49,436 nucleotides of DNA from Planctomycetota bacterium (GCA_021413735.1 JAIOPV010000244.1:1-49436); one strand, 5' to 3'. Counted from the first letter of the stretch, positions 8,839 to 16,989 are shown. Notes: generated by a model from the letters alone, not told the origin. Program-made: numbers and translations.

Positions 8839-10122
8839 ATGATTTCACGGGGATTCCACTTGCCGTCGATCGCCCTGCTGGCGGCGACCTGCTTTTTCGG
8901 AGCGCAAGCTGCCCAGGGGCAGCCCAAAGGAGAAGTTCACATCCTCTGGATCGGCAACAGCCTCACGTATTACAACGAGATGCCCAAGATGCTTGCGGAA
9001 CTCGCCGAGGCCGGAGGCCAACGGACCCTTGTGCATCAGCAGGAGACGCCGGGCGGCTGCACTCTGGAAAAGCACTGGAACGACGGCAAAGCACTGACAA
9101 AGCTGCAATCTCGCAAGTGGGATTACGTGGTCATCCAGGAGCACAGCCAACGCCCGCTCAAGGATTCGAAGCCGATGTTCGAATACGCCAAAAAGTTCGA
9201 CGCCGAGATTCAGAAGCAGGGCGGCAGGACTCTCCTCTATCTTCCGTTTCCGCTCGCGAAGGCTCCTGAAAACCAGGAAATACTCACGAAACTGCACCAG
9301 GATCTCGCTGCGGAACTCAAGGCGTCCGTTGTTCCAGTCGGCCCGGCCTGGGCAAAGCTCCAGGCGACGAACAAGCCTCCAAACCTGTTCAACGAGGACG
9401 GAGTCCACCCGAATCGAGCGGGCAGTTACTTGGCTGCCTGCGTCTTCTACAGCTCGATCTATGGCAAGAGTCCGGAAGGACTTCCCGGGAAGATTGGCGG
9501 TCTGAGCGACAAGGAAGCCCGCCAGTATCAGGCGGTTGCATGGAAGGTCACGCAAGACATGGCGAAGGGAGTGAACCTCCTGACTGGCGCCCTCTCCCGG
9601 AACTGGATCACGACCGGCAACTGGACACTGGACAAAGAAAATGTGGTGACGTTGACCCCCCGCAAGGGCGAGGAGGGCTGGAAGCGCTTTGACGATTACC
9701 TCTGGCTGAAAAAGCAGTATCGCGACTTTTCGGCCGAGTTCGAGTTCAAGGTCGAGAAAGGCGGCAACAGCGGCTTCTATTTCCACGTCGGCGACAAGAA
9801 AGATCCATCGAACAAGGGTATCGAAGTCCAGATCAGCGACTCGTCGAACGAGAAGCCGGGAGCGAAACTGAGCCCCAACGATTCGGGTGGTATCTTTCCG
9901 GGGATCGCGCCCACGAAGAACGCCGCCAAACCCGCCGGTGAATGGAATCGGATGAAGGTCATCTGTCGGGCTGGCGAGGTGACCGTGATTCTCAACGGTG
10001 AGGTGGTCAACGAGGTGCCGCTCGACAGTCGCACTCTCAAGGATCGGCCAGCAACCGGATACCTTGGCTTCCAGGATCACGGATTGCCGCTTTCGCTCCG
10101 TAACATCCACGTGTCCGAGTAA
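8839..10122 (+). CDS. SGNH hydrolase fused to DUF1080 domain
   Basis: A 427-residue exported two-domain protein. After a signal peptide (MISRGFHLPSIALLAATCFF, cut near AAQG) comes an SGNH-type esterase domain, with block I as WIGNSLTYYNEMP (GNS in place of GDS; the Ser is kept) and the C-terminal catalytic pair as NEDGVHPNRAG. The second domain, from about residue 255, matches the DUF1080 / 3-keto-disaccharide hydrolase concanavalin-like fold (WKRFDDYLWLKKQY, NSGFYFHVGDKKD, GIEVQI). Together they suggest carbohydrate-ester breakdown outside the cytoplasm. The start was placed where the signal peptide begins; the longer open frame upstream overlaps the HEAT gene. The spacing from that gene is 52 bp, so they may be co-transcribed. 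Confidence 0.85.
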   Translation: MISRGFHLPSIALLAATCFFGAQAAQGQPKGEVHILWIGNSLTYYNEMPKMLAELAEAGGQRTLVHQQETPGGCTLEKHWNDGKALTKLQSRKWDYVVIQEHSQRPLKDSKPMFEYAKKFDAEIQKQGGRTLLYLPFPLAKAPENQEILTKLHQDLAAELKASVVPVGPAWAKLQATNKPPNLFNEDGVHPNRAGSYLAACVFYSSIYGKSPEGLPGKIGGLSDKEARQYQAVAWKVTQDMAKGVNLLTGALSRNWITTGNWTLDKENVVTLTPRKGEEGWKRFDDYLWLKKQYRDFSAEFEFKVEKGGNSGFYFHVGDKKDPSNKGIEVQISDSSNEKPGAKLSPNDSGGIFPGIAPTKNAAKPAGEWNRMKVICRAGEVTVILNGEVVNEVPLDSRTLKDRPATGYLGFQDHGLPLSLRNIHVSE

Positions 10123-10443
10123 GCCCAGCGAAACAGCCCGGGAAGGAAAACCCAGAACTTCTTTCCGCCGTCGCATCTTGGTTATTGTGCTTGGGTGTAT
10201 TGGGTGAAAATGCGTACATCCCAAGCGACGCTAAACCCAAAACCCAAAACACGAAACACCAAAAACAAAACACCAACACACGAAATACGCAACTGTCTGA
10301 TTTTTCGTCTCCCACCCATCACGACCACCCTCACATCGGTTGACTTCGTTCAGGCCCGTTCTAGATACATTGTGGGTGCCCTGAATTTCAGGTGCCACCA
10401 GAATTCTCCATTCTCCAATCGCCCAAGCGAAGGAGCTGCCGTA
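10123..10443. other. 321-bp gap with A/C-rich tract
   Basis: No gene was recognised. Positions 10232-10289 are almost purely A and C with rare G, built of loose repeats of AAACCC and AAACACC. The strand bias is very unlike the surroundings. The rest should contain the promoter of the histidine kinase gene, though no convincing box was found. AAGGAG at 10429-10434 is that gene's ribosome-binding site. Confidence 0.6.
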
Positions 10444-11706
10444 ATGTCCAATCCGGGCACGCTCTCCGCTATGTTGGCGTTCTCGCCCAACTGGTGGCAG
10501 GAGACGACAAGCCCGGCAACCCTGGGGACGCTCCTCATTGCGTGGGCCAAAGTCTGCGGCTGGCAGGCGTGCGGCTTGGTTTGGACCGACGACAATTCGC
10601 TGCCTGTCATTCGCACGGTGCGAACTGGTGCGTTGGCCGATTTGCCAGCACCAACGGAAGTCCCGGACGCGATTCGTCGCCTCCGGGCCGGCGAAACGAC
10701 TGTCATGTACACGGGGCCGGGCGGAACGGGGCGAGTCTTCGCTGCGATTCAACCTCCGGGCCGCTCGGTTGGCGTTCTGTGGGCCGAACGAAGCGTTCAA
10801 TCCTGGACCGATGTCGATCGAACTGCGCTGTCGATGACCGCGAAGATGGTCGAGCGGTCGCCAGCCGTGGCAACGATCATCAGCCCGCGAATCGAGTCGG
10901 AACGGCTCGACCAACGCCTCGGCGACGCAGCGGTCATCGCAGGGCGAATGGCTCACGACTTCGACAACATCCTGACCGGGATCATCGGCTTCTCGGATCT
11001 CGCGGTGCCGTTACTAACAGCCGGATCGCAGGCCGCGAAGTTCGTGTCCGAGATCAGTAAGGTCGGGCAACGCGGAATTGTATTCACTCAACAACTCCAC
11101 CAGTTGAGCCGCAGCGGGCAAGTGAAGCCGAACCCAACGGCAATCGTCGCGGTCGTGGCGAAAGAAGAAACCCGGCTGAAGTCGCTCGGCATCGCGAATC
11201 TGCAGTTCGAGAAAGACATTCCTGCGGGGTTGCCGACTGTGGCAATGGAAGCCGGAGTGCTTCAGACAGTGCTCGGGCATCTCATCGAGAATGCCGGGGA
11301 AGCGTGCCCGCATGGTGGCCTTGTGCGGTTGACCGCGCGAGTGGCTGATTTGTCTGAGAACGACGCCCAGGAATACCTCGGAAAGCCCGGAGTTGGAGAG
11401 CATCTCCTCGTCACTGTGACCGATAACGGCGTGGGGATGAAACCGGAAGTTCGTCGGCGTTTATTTGTTGATCCGTTCTATACGACCAAGGTGCGGCACC
11501 GCGGCCTCGGATTGGCCATCGTTTATCGGGTGTTATGTGCCCATCGTGGTGGAGTCCAGATTGAACCGGTCCCCGAACCGGGACCGGGGACGCAAGTTCG
11601 GGTGGTGCTACCTCTGGCAACCACCCGCACCCCGGCACCCGCCGGAACCCCAGCCGGACATGCTGCCCCGGCTGGCAACGCGAGCGCAACCGCTGTGAGA
11701 GGTTAA
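10444..11706 (+). CDS. Sensor histidine kinase
   Basis: A 420-residue soluble two-component kinase. The N-terminal half (about residues 1-150) resembles a GAF-like sensing domain but has no clear ligand motif. The dimerisation and phospho-acceptor helix has the H-box GRMAHDFDNILTGIIGFSDL (about residues 164-183), of the NtrB/hybrid-kinase style. The ATPase domain has an N-box (LIENAGEACPHGG), G1 box (DNGVGMKPE), F-box (FYTTK) and G2 box (HRGLGLAIVYRV). No membrane helix is present, so the signal is cytoplasmic. A Pro/Ala-rich tail closes the protein. It ends 6 bp before the response-regulator gene, which is the probable partner. The start has AAGGAG upstream. Confidence 0.9.
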   Translation: MSNPGTLSAMLAFSPNWWQETTSPATLGTLLIAWAKVCGWQACGLVWTDDNSLPVIRTVRTGALADLPAPTEVPDAIRRLRAGETTVMYTGPGGTGRVFAAIQPPGRSVGVLWAERSVQSWTDVDRTALSMTAKMVERSPAVATIISPRIESERLDQRLGDAAVIAGRMAHDFDNILTGIIGFSDLAVPLLTAGSQAAKFVSEISKVGQRGIVFTQQLHQLSRSGQVKPNPTAIVAVVAKEETRLKSLGIANLQFEKDIPAGLPTVAMEAGVLQTVLGHLIENAGEACPHGGLVRLTARVADLSENDAQEYLGKPGVGEHLLVTVTDNGVGMKPEVRRRLFVDPFYTTKVRHRGLGLAIVYRVLCAHRGGVQIEPVPEPGPGTQVRVVLPLATTRTPAPAGTPAGHAAPAGNASATAVRG

Positions 11707-11712
11707 GCAACC

Positions 11713-12423
11713 ATGCCGTTTGACATCGAAGAACCTGTGACGCAGACGTTGAAGCCAATGTACAACCACTCGGCGGCCCACAAAGCTCAGCCGGGGATGC
11801 GGGAACTGCAGTCTTCTGGCGACATCCGCATCCTGATTCTCGACGACGACCCCGCAACCTGTTCGGTGATCCAGGCCGCACTATCGAACCGCGACTTCAT
11901 CATCGATGTGGTTTCCGATCCGCAGTTGGTCGAGTCGGCGCTGGCTCAGGAACACAAGTACCACTTGATCGTGCTCGATTACGTGTTACCGGGTCTTGAG
12001 CCGGATCAGGTTTTCTCGTGGATTCGCGAGACGCAGGCCGACGCGAACATTGTGGTCGTCACCGGCTACCCGTCGGTGGATAGCGCTTTGAACTGCCTGC
12101 GTGCCCGCACTTACGATTACCTGACGAAGCCGTTCCAGGTCGATCAACTGCGTGAGATCGTCTTCCGCTGTCTGGAAGGCAAGGGTCTGCTTCGCATGAC
12201 CGAGGACGCGCTACGTGAAGCGCTCGGCACCGCGATTCGCGAACGCCGTAAGGCTCTCGGGCTGACGCTGTCCAACATGAGCGACCGCACGAGCGTTTCG
12301 CTTGGCTATCTGAGCCAGATCGAACTTGGCAAGAACTCGGCGAGCATCGAGACGCTGTATCGCATTTGTCTGGCGCTTGGCATGAAGATGAGCGAGCTGT
12401 TCCAGGCTGTGCAACGGAACTGA
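11713..12423 (+). CDS. Response regulator with C-terminal XRE-type HTH
   Basis: A 236-residue regulator, probable phosphorylation target of the kinase encoded 6 bp upstream. The receiver domain spans about residues 38-155, with the acidic pair DDD near the N-terminus (ILILDDDPAT), phospho-acceptor Asp in HLIVLDYVLPG, the Thr of VVVTGYPS and the Lys of YDYLTKPFQ all present. The C-terminal domain, about residues 165-236, is a Cro/C1-type helix-turn-helix (AIRERRKALGLTLSNMSDRT then SLGYLSQIELGKNSASIETL), with the usual metabolite-independent XRE pattern. Receivers normally pair with OmpR, NarL or Fis-type output; XRE output is uncommon. DNA target unknown. Confidence 0.9.
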   Translation: MPFDIEEPVTQTLKPMYNHSAAHKAQPGMRELQSSGDIRILILDDDPATCSVIQAALSNRDFIIDVVSDPQLVESALAQEHKYHLIVLDYVLPGLEPDQVFSWIRETQADANIVVVTGYPSVDSALNCLRARTYDYLTKPFQVDQLREIVFRCLEGKGLLRMTEDALREALGTAIRERRKALGLTLSNMSDRTSVSLGYLSQIELGKNSASIETLYRICLALGMKMSELFQAVQRN

Positions 12424-12440
12424 CGAATCACGCAAATCCA

Positions 12441-12473
12441 ACGAGACGGACGGGACGATCCCGTCCGTCTCGT
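12441..12473 (+). terminator. Hairpin after response-regulator gene
   Basis: A perfect 15-bp stem with a 3-nt loop (ACGAGACGGACGGGA-CGA and its complement), 17 bp after the stop codon. It is followed by CATTT rather than a strong T-run, so a terminator is likely but not certain. Confidence 0.7.
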
Positions 12474-12488
12474 CATTTCGGGATTTGC

Positions 12489-12604
12489 TTGGCGAACCCC
12501 GAGTGCCAGCGAGGGGTGGCGTTGGTAGAAACGAGGCGGTTGGTGTTTCGCAAAGGCATTTCGTGTTGCGAAGGCACCCTCGCTGGCACTCGGGGTTCGC
12601 CAAA
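12489..12604. repeat. 116-bp MITE-like inverted-repeat unit
   Basis: Two nearly perfect 30-nt terminal inverted repeats, 12489-12518 and 12575-12604 (beginning TTGGCGAACCCCGAGTGCC), enclose 56 nt with no ORF of its own. The arms differ by a single G. The unit lies between the response-regulator terminator and the helicase promoter and has the form of a small non-autonomous element. Confidence 0.8.
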
Positions 12605-12697
12605 ACTCATCGCACATCGCTAATCTCGGGTATCACGTCTGCTTTCCCGGTCGTGTATCATGCTGTGTGTCGCCGCACGCAACACGGGGAACGCAGG

Positions 12698-15121
12698 ATG
12701 CTCCGCGAGGAACAGATCGACATCCGCCGGCAGCGAGCCAAGGCTGTCAAGTTCCAGATCGAGAACCTCGGCAAGAACCGCGTTTTCTCCGATTACCGCA
12801 TCACCAACCCCGACTCCGGCGGGCAATACACCGTCACGGTTCGCGGCTTCGAGGTCGGCGACAACGCCTGCACATGCCCGGATTTCAAGGCGAACACGCT
12901 TGGCACCTGCAAGCACGTCGAGGCGGTTCTCGATCAACTCAAGGATGAACTGCCCGCACATCTTCAGAAGAAGAAAGCAGCTGTCACGCGGCCCGAGATC
13001 TTCCTGCACTACGGCGAACAACTCTGCCTCGGCATCCATCTTCCCCCGCGACATTCCGATAAGCTCGGTCGCCTCGCCACGACCTACTTCGATGAAAACG
13101 GCCTGTGGTCCGGGAAGGGCAAGTACAAGGATCTGACCGACGATGTGGAACGTCTGCCCGAGGCGGTCACATTCTTCTCGGATGCGCTGGAGTTTGTCAG
13201 CGTCGAGATCGAACGCGCGGAGATGTTGGTCCGCGAGCAGGAATGGCGCGCACAACTCGACGCGGGCACGCTCGATCTAAAGTTGCTCACGGTGCCACTG
13301 TACGACTACCAAATGCGGGGAGCGTTGTTCCTCGCATGTCGCGGACGCAGCATTCTCGGCGACGACATGGGTCTCGGTAAAACCGTCATGACGCTCGCGG
13401 CGGTCGAGTTGCTGGCGCGCGAACGCGGCGTGCAGAAGGTGCTTGTCGTCGCGCCAGCGTCGGTGAAGTATCAGTGGGAAGGCGAGATTCGCAAGTTCGC
13501 GGGGCGGCCAGTTCAGATCATCGAGGGCGGTCCTGAAGATCGCCGCGACCAGTACACACAGCCGACGTTCTACCGTCTCGTGAACTACGAACAGGTTGTT
13601 CGTGATCGCGAGGCCATCAACGTCTGGAAGCCCGACGTCGTGGTGCTCGACGAAGCCCAGCGGATCAAGAACTGGGAGTCGAAGACGAGCAAAGAAGTCA
13701 AGAAACTCCGCAGCCGATACGCTATCGTGCTGACCGGCACACCGCTGGAAAACAAGCTGGAGGAGCTTTACAGCATCGTGCAGTTCGTGGACGAACGCCG
13801 CTTCGGTCCGGCGTTCCACTTCCTGTACGAACACCGCGTTCTCGACGAAAACGGCAACCTCAAGGGCTATCGCAACCTGGACAAGATTCGCGAGAAGCTC
13901 GGTCCGATTTTCATGCGGCGAACGCGAGGCGAAGTGCTTACGCAGTTGCCGCTGCGCACGGACAATACCATCTTCGTGGAACTCGCGCTCGCGCAACGTC
14001 TCCCTTACGAAGAACAGCGAATCACGCTCGCCAGGCTCTTGCAGAAGAACTACCTCACCGACCTCGACCGCAAGCGAATCCTGGCGTCGGTCGTGAACAT
14101 GCGAACGATCTGCGACAGCCTGTTTCTGTTCGACCGCCTGACGCGAGTGTCGCCGAAGCTCGACGAGTTCGAGGAACTGATTCCAGAAGTCGTCGGCATC
14201 CAGAACCCCTCCCCAACCCCTCCCCTAAGAGGAGAGGGGCTAAATCCGGCTCCCCCTTCCTTTCCAGGGAAGGGGGTTGGGGGGTCAGGTGCTTCGGATT
14301 CCGATCCTGTCGCGTCGTCGCTTGCGGGCACGCTGAACCTCGGAGCGAAAGCTCCACCGCCGACCGTTCCCGTGAGGGGCGAGGAAACTGCAACGGAACT
14401 TCCACACAAGGCCGTCGTGTTTTCGCAGTGGGAAACGATGATCTTCGAGGCGGCGAAAGTGCTCGACCGAATCGGCGTTGGGTATGCTGTGTTGCACGGC
14501 GGCTTGTCCGGCAAGGACCGCAAGGAAGCCCTTGAGAAGTTCAAGACCGACCCGACGTGCATGGTGTTCCTGAGCACCGACGCGGGCGGCACGGGCTTGA
14601 ATCTTCAGGTGGCCGACACCGTTATCAACCTCGAGTTGCCGTGGAACCCGGCGGTGCTGGAACAACGCATCGCGCGCGTTCACCGCATGGGACAAAACCG
14701 CCCGGTGCGTGTTGTGAACTTCGTGACGCGAGGCACCATTGAGGAGAAGGTGCTGCGAACACTTGAGACGAAGCAAGGGCTCTTCACGGGAGTGTTCGAG
14801 GGCGACGCCGACGAGATTCCGTTCGGAGCCGTGAACGCGACGGGCTTCCTCGACACGATGCGAGAACTCGTGGACTCAGCAGGAGAGCGGGGCGAGGGTA
14901 CGGGGGAGAGAAAACCCGACACGGGGGCAACTATGTCGCTTCCTTCACCTCTCTCCTCTCACCCCTCGATCTGGCACGGTGTCGCGCAGTTCATGGAAGC
15001 GATGTGCGTGCCGCTTGCCGATCCGGCAGCATTGAACCAGATTCCGCCTGAAATACGTGAAAAACTGAAGGCCGCAGCTCTACGAATCACGGCTCAACTC
15101 GGTTCGGGCGGCGGTTCGTGA
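12698..15121 (+). CDS. SWIM zinc-finger SNF2-family helicase
   Basis: An 807-residue Swi2/Snf2-type DNA-translocating ATPase acting on nucleoprotein complexes. An N-terminal SWIM zinc site is present (C58-x-C60 ... C71-x-H73). The helicase core has motif I DDMGLGKTVMTLA, motif II as VVLDEAQRIKN (DEAQ), motif III LTGTPLENK, and motifs V/VI in the second RecA lobe (STDAGGTGLNL; QRIARVHRMGQ). The ATG at 12698 has GGGGAA nearby and starts the conserved part; the longer frame runs back through the MITE-like repeat. Two stretches lack conservation and look like repeat DNA read in frame: about residues 503-567 (DNA 14205-14400) and 728-756 (DNA 14880-14965). Confidence 0.9.
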   Translation: MLREEQIDIRRQRAKAVKFQIENLGKNRVFSDYRITNPDSGGQYTVTVRGFEVGDNACTCPDFKANTLGTCKHVEAVLDQLKDELPAHLQKKKAAVTRPEIFLHYGEQLCLGIHLPPRHSDKLGRLATTYFDENGLWSGKGKYKDLTDDVERLPEAVTFFSDALEFVSVEIERAEMLVREQEWRAQLDAGTLDLKLLTVPLYDYQMRGALFLACRGRSILGDDMGLGKTVMTLAAVELLARERGVQKVLVVAPASVKYQWEGEIRKFAGRPVQIIEGGPEDRRDQYTQPTFYRLVNYEQVVRDREAINVWKPDVVVLDEAQRIKNWESKTSKEVKKLRSRYAIVLTGTPLENKLEELYSIVQFVDERRFGPAFHFLYEHRVLDENGNLKGYRNLDKIREKLGPIFMRRTRGEVLTQLPLRTDNTIFVELALAQRLPYEEQRITLARLLQKNYLTDLDRKRILASVVNMRTICDSLFLFDRLTRVSPKLDEFEELIPEVVGIQNPSPTPPLRGEGLNPAPPSFPGKGVGGSGASDSDPVASSLAGTLNLGAKAPPPTVPVRGEETATELPHKAVVFSQWETMIFEAAKVLDRIGVGYAVLHGGLSGKDRKEALEKFKTDPTCMVFLSTDAGGTGLNLQVADTVINLELPWNPAVLEQRIARVHRMGQNRPVRVVNFVTRGTIEEKVLRTLETKQGLFTGVFEGDADEIPFGAVNATGFLDTMRELVDSAGERGEGTGERKPDTGATMSLPSPLSSHPSIWHGVAQFMEAMCVPLADPAALNQIPPEIREKLKAAALRITAQLGSGGGS
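14205..14288. repeat. Palindromic repeat read in frame within the helicase gene
   Basis: An 84-bp, 28-codon segment with nested inverted repeats: the outer CCCCTCCCCAACCCC against GGGGGTTGGGGGG, and inner CCCCT-CCCCTAAGAGGAG-AGGGG and CCCCCTTCC-TTTCCA-GGGAAGGGGG. It encodes a Pro/Gly-rich stretch (PSPTPPLRGEG ... GVGGSG) between the conserved helicase lobes, at about residues 503-530. The length is a multiple of three, keeping the frame. Confidence 0.8.
14880..14965. repeat. Second probable repeat segment in the helicase gene
   Basis: A G-rich stretch (GAGCGGGGCGAGGGTACGGG) is followed some 40 nt later by a C/T-rich stretch (CACCTCTCTCCTCTCACCCC) that is roughly its complement. It encodes a Gly/Glu/Ser/Pro-rich segment near residues 728-756, outside the core motifs. 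Resembles a degraded palindromic repeat; less certain than the copy at 14205. Confidence 0.5.
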
Positions 15122-15226
15122 CAGTCTTCGGGGCGTAATTGGTACGAACTGTGCAACCTTCCTCTCTCGACAAAGCGACCCGTTGCGGATCAGCGGGTTA
15201 TCATCAATGAGAGCGGAGGAACTTCC

Positions 15227-15631
15227 ATGTCCATCAAGACATTTGCCGTTATGGCTGCAGTGGCCGTCGGCACTTTTGCATTCGCGGATCGGGCTGAAGC
15301 ACAATTCCGTCGTCGTGGGGCGGTCTATTCGGGCTACACGACTCCATACTACGGAAACGCCTACTCGAATGGCGTTTACTCGAACGGTGTCTACCACAAC
15401 GGCGTTTACACGAACGGCGTGATGCAAGCCGGTTACAGTCCATACCACAGCTCGTATTATTCACCTTACTCGAACAGTTATTATAGCCCATATAACAACG
15501 CCTACTACAACGGTTATAATGGCTTGTACTCTGGCTACAACGGCTTCAACAACATCTACAGCTCGACGCCAAGCGGCCTCAACATCGGGACCTCGGGCGT
15601 TATCATCGGTGGCGTTCCGATCATCCGGTAA
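15227..15631 (+). CDS. Secreted Tyr/Asn/Gly-rich repeat protein
   Basis: A 134-residue exported protein of unknown function. It has a signal peptide (MSIKTFAVMAAVAVGTFAFA, cut near RAEA). The mature part is low-complexity, built of short units of the form [YV]-x-N-G-V-Y and S-P-Y-x-x-x-Y-Y, for example YSNGVYSNGVYHNGVYTNGV at about residues 46-65 and the YSPYSNSYYSPYNN region at 78-91. Tyr and Asn together dominate. Such composition is seen in surface or matrix proteins, where Tyr stacking can give fibres, but no such role is shown here. GGAGGAA lies 6 nt before the ATG. Confidence 0.8.
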   Translation: MSIKTFAVMAAVAVGTFAFADRAEAQFRRRGAVYSGYTTPYYGNAYSNGVYSNGVYHNGVYTNGVMQAGYSPYHSSYYSPYSNSYYSPYNNAYYNGYNGLYSGYNGFNNIYSSTPSGLNIGTSGVIIGGVPIIR

Positions 15632-15653
15632 TGAGTGGGAACACCTGAAGCAG

Positions 15654-15685
15654 ACCGAGCCGTGAGGGAAACCTCACGGCTCGGT
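15654..15685. terminator. Bidirectional terminator hairpin
   Basis: A perfect 14-bp stem closed by a GAAA tetraloop (ACCGAGCCGTGAGG and complement), lying between the convergent ends of the Tyr-rich gene (15631) and the esterase gene (15710). It probably serves both transcripts. Confidence 0.8.
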
Positions 15686-15709
15686 TCATTATGTGCCAAG
15701 CAAGTGAAG

Positions 15710-16687
15710 CTACTTCGCGGGCTTCAGCCTCGCACGGATGAACTCGATCACGGTCGCGTGCGTGTCGTCCACGAGCTTCTTGTCGCCGCCGCTGAGTCCG
15801 TGACCTGCCCCTTTCACGGTCAGTAACTCATAGCCGACCAACTTATCGTGAAATGCTTTGCCCATTTCCACGGAGCGTTCATACGGAACATCCGTATCAT
15901 CGGTTCCGTGAATCATCAACGTCGATGGATATTTATCAGTCACGATCCGCACTGGGCAGTACGTATCGAGTTTCGCTTTATCAGTCACGGGGTCGAACCC
16001 GGTCACTTCCTTCGTCCATATTCCATTCTGCCGCAGATAGTGATAGTATCGGCCGCGTGCCTTCCCATCGAAATCAGGTTCGCTGCCGGTAATCGCTTTC
16101 ACGCCGACACCCTTTAAGGCCTCCTCTTTCGAGATCAGCGGCACAGCCTTCCGGTAGTGTTCCGATGGCTTCGAGAGCCAGTCGCCATCGACGTCCCCGT
16201 ATCCCCAATAGGCGACCAGTGCCTTGGGCTTCGGCTTCAGTCGCGTGCCCACCATGAGCGTGAGATAGCCGCCTGCTGAACCACCGCTGACGATCATTCG
16301 ATTCGGGTCGATGTTCAGGAGCTTAGGGCCATCTTCACGCAGCCAGCGGAACGCATCGTCCACGTCGCTGATGATGTCGGGAAGTTTCACCTCGGGTGCG
16401 AGCCGATAGTCGATGGACACGAGTGCGAAGCCTTCTTGGCGGCACAGATCGAGAAGGTTCTTCGGCACACCGGCGCGATTCCCGGTCACGAGTGCGCCGC
16501 CGTGAATCCAGACGAGCACGGGGCGAACGGTCGTGTCGTCGGCACGGTAGACATCGGCCTGGATTTTGAGATCGCCGACCGTTTTGTAGGTATGAGCTTT
16601 CTTCACGAACGCAGGCTGGTCGGCCGTCGCCGGGTTCGCCATCGCGAGCAGAAGCAAGAAGCCGAATGCGGAAGCGGTCGCTCTCAT
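15710..16687 (-). CDS. Secreted alpha/beta-hydrolase (esterase)
   Basis: A 325-residue exported carboxylesterase-like hydrolase of the acetyl-esterase/BD-FAE group. A signal peptide is present (MRATASAFGFLLLLAMANPATA). The oxyanion-hole motif is HGG in VWIHGGALVTGNR (about residues 59-71). The nucleophile elbow is GGSAGG (about 132-140). The acid is probably the Asp of HGTDDTDVPYE and the base the His of VKGAGHGLSGG. All triad elements are present, so it should be active. Substrate may be an acylated sugar or polymer, as with relatives, but this is inference. It is transcribed alone towards the Tyr-rich gene. Confidence 0.9.
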   Translation of the reverse strand: MRATASAFGFLLLLAMANPATADQPAFVKKAHTYKTVGDLKIQADVYRADDTTVRPVLVWIHGGALVTGNRAGVPKNLLDLCRQEGFALVSIDYRLAPEVKLPDIISDVDDAFRWLREDGPKLLNIDPNRMIVSGGSAGGYLTLMVGTRLKPKPKALVAYWGYGDVDGDWLSKPSEHYRKAVPLISKEEALKGVGVKAITGSEPDFDGKARGRYYHYLRQNGIWTKEVTGFDPVTDKAKLDTYCPVRIVTDKYPSTLMIHGTDDTDVPYERSVEMGKAFHDKLVGYELLTVKGAGHGLSGGDKKLVDDTHATVIEFIRARLKPAK

Positions 16688-16715
16688 CGCCGATCTCCGT
16701 GGTTGTGCGAAAGGA

Positions 16716-16743
16716 AACGGGTCGGGATTGCTCCCGACCCGTT
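16716..16743. repeat. 12-bp stem hairpin upstream of esterase
   Basis: Perfect stem AACGGGTCGGGA with loop TTGC. It lies 29 bp upstream of the esterase start on the minus strand, inside its likely promoter or leader. A role in attenuation or as a relic terminator is possible; there is no T-run. Confidence 0.7.
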
Positions 16744-16791
16744 CTGTTCCCGTGGCGTCTACTTCAAGACCTGATTCGCGGAAGGCTCACG

Positions 16792-16893
16792 GCACCGCCG
16801 TGTCAGGGGTGACCGGTTTCGTCCCGAAACCGCGATCGGCGGGGTTGTCCCAGACCGGGGCGAAACCGGTCACCCCTGACACGAAAGCGGTGC
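16792..16893. repeat. 102-bp inverted-repeat unit
   Basis: Perfect 22-bp arms at 16800-16821 and 16861-16882 (starting GTGTCAGGGGTGACCGG) surround a 39-nt centre. The pairing is continued outside by GCACCGC (16792-16798) and GCGGTGC (16887-16893). It has the shape of a small palindromic interspersed repeat; no ORF. Confidence 0.85.
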
Positions 16894-16941
16894 TGGAACA
16901 GCCTTCCTCGATTGGGATGTCAGACGAATCGCTCGGACGAC

Positions 16942-16989
16942 GCAACATCGTCCTGTCGCAAAACGACGGGCTAAACCAACCACGAGAAC
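16942..16989 (+). repeat. Direct repeat, copy A
   Basis: About 46-48 nt centred on ATCGTCCTGTCGCAAA and ending CAACCACGAGAAC. It matches 17668-17713 with roughly five differences. Not coding in any supported frame. Confidence 0.75.

Noticed and set aside
12485-12697. Longer N-terminus for the SNF2 helicase
   Set aside because: It would translate the MITE-like inverted repeat; the ATG at 12698 begins the conserved part.
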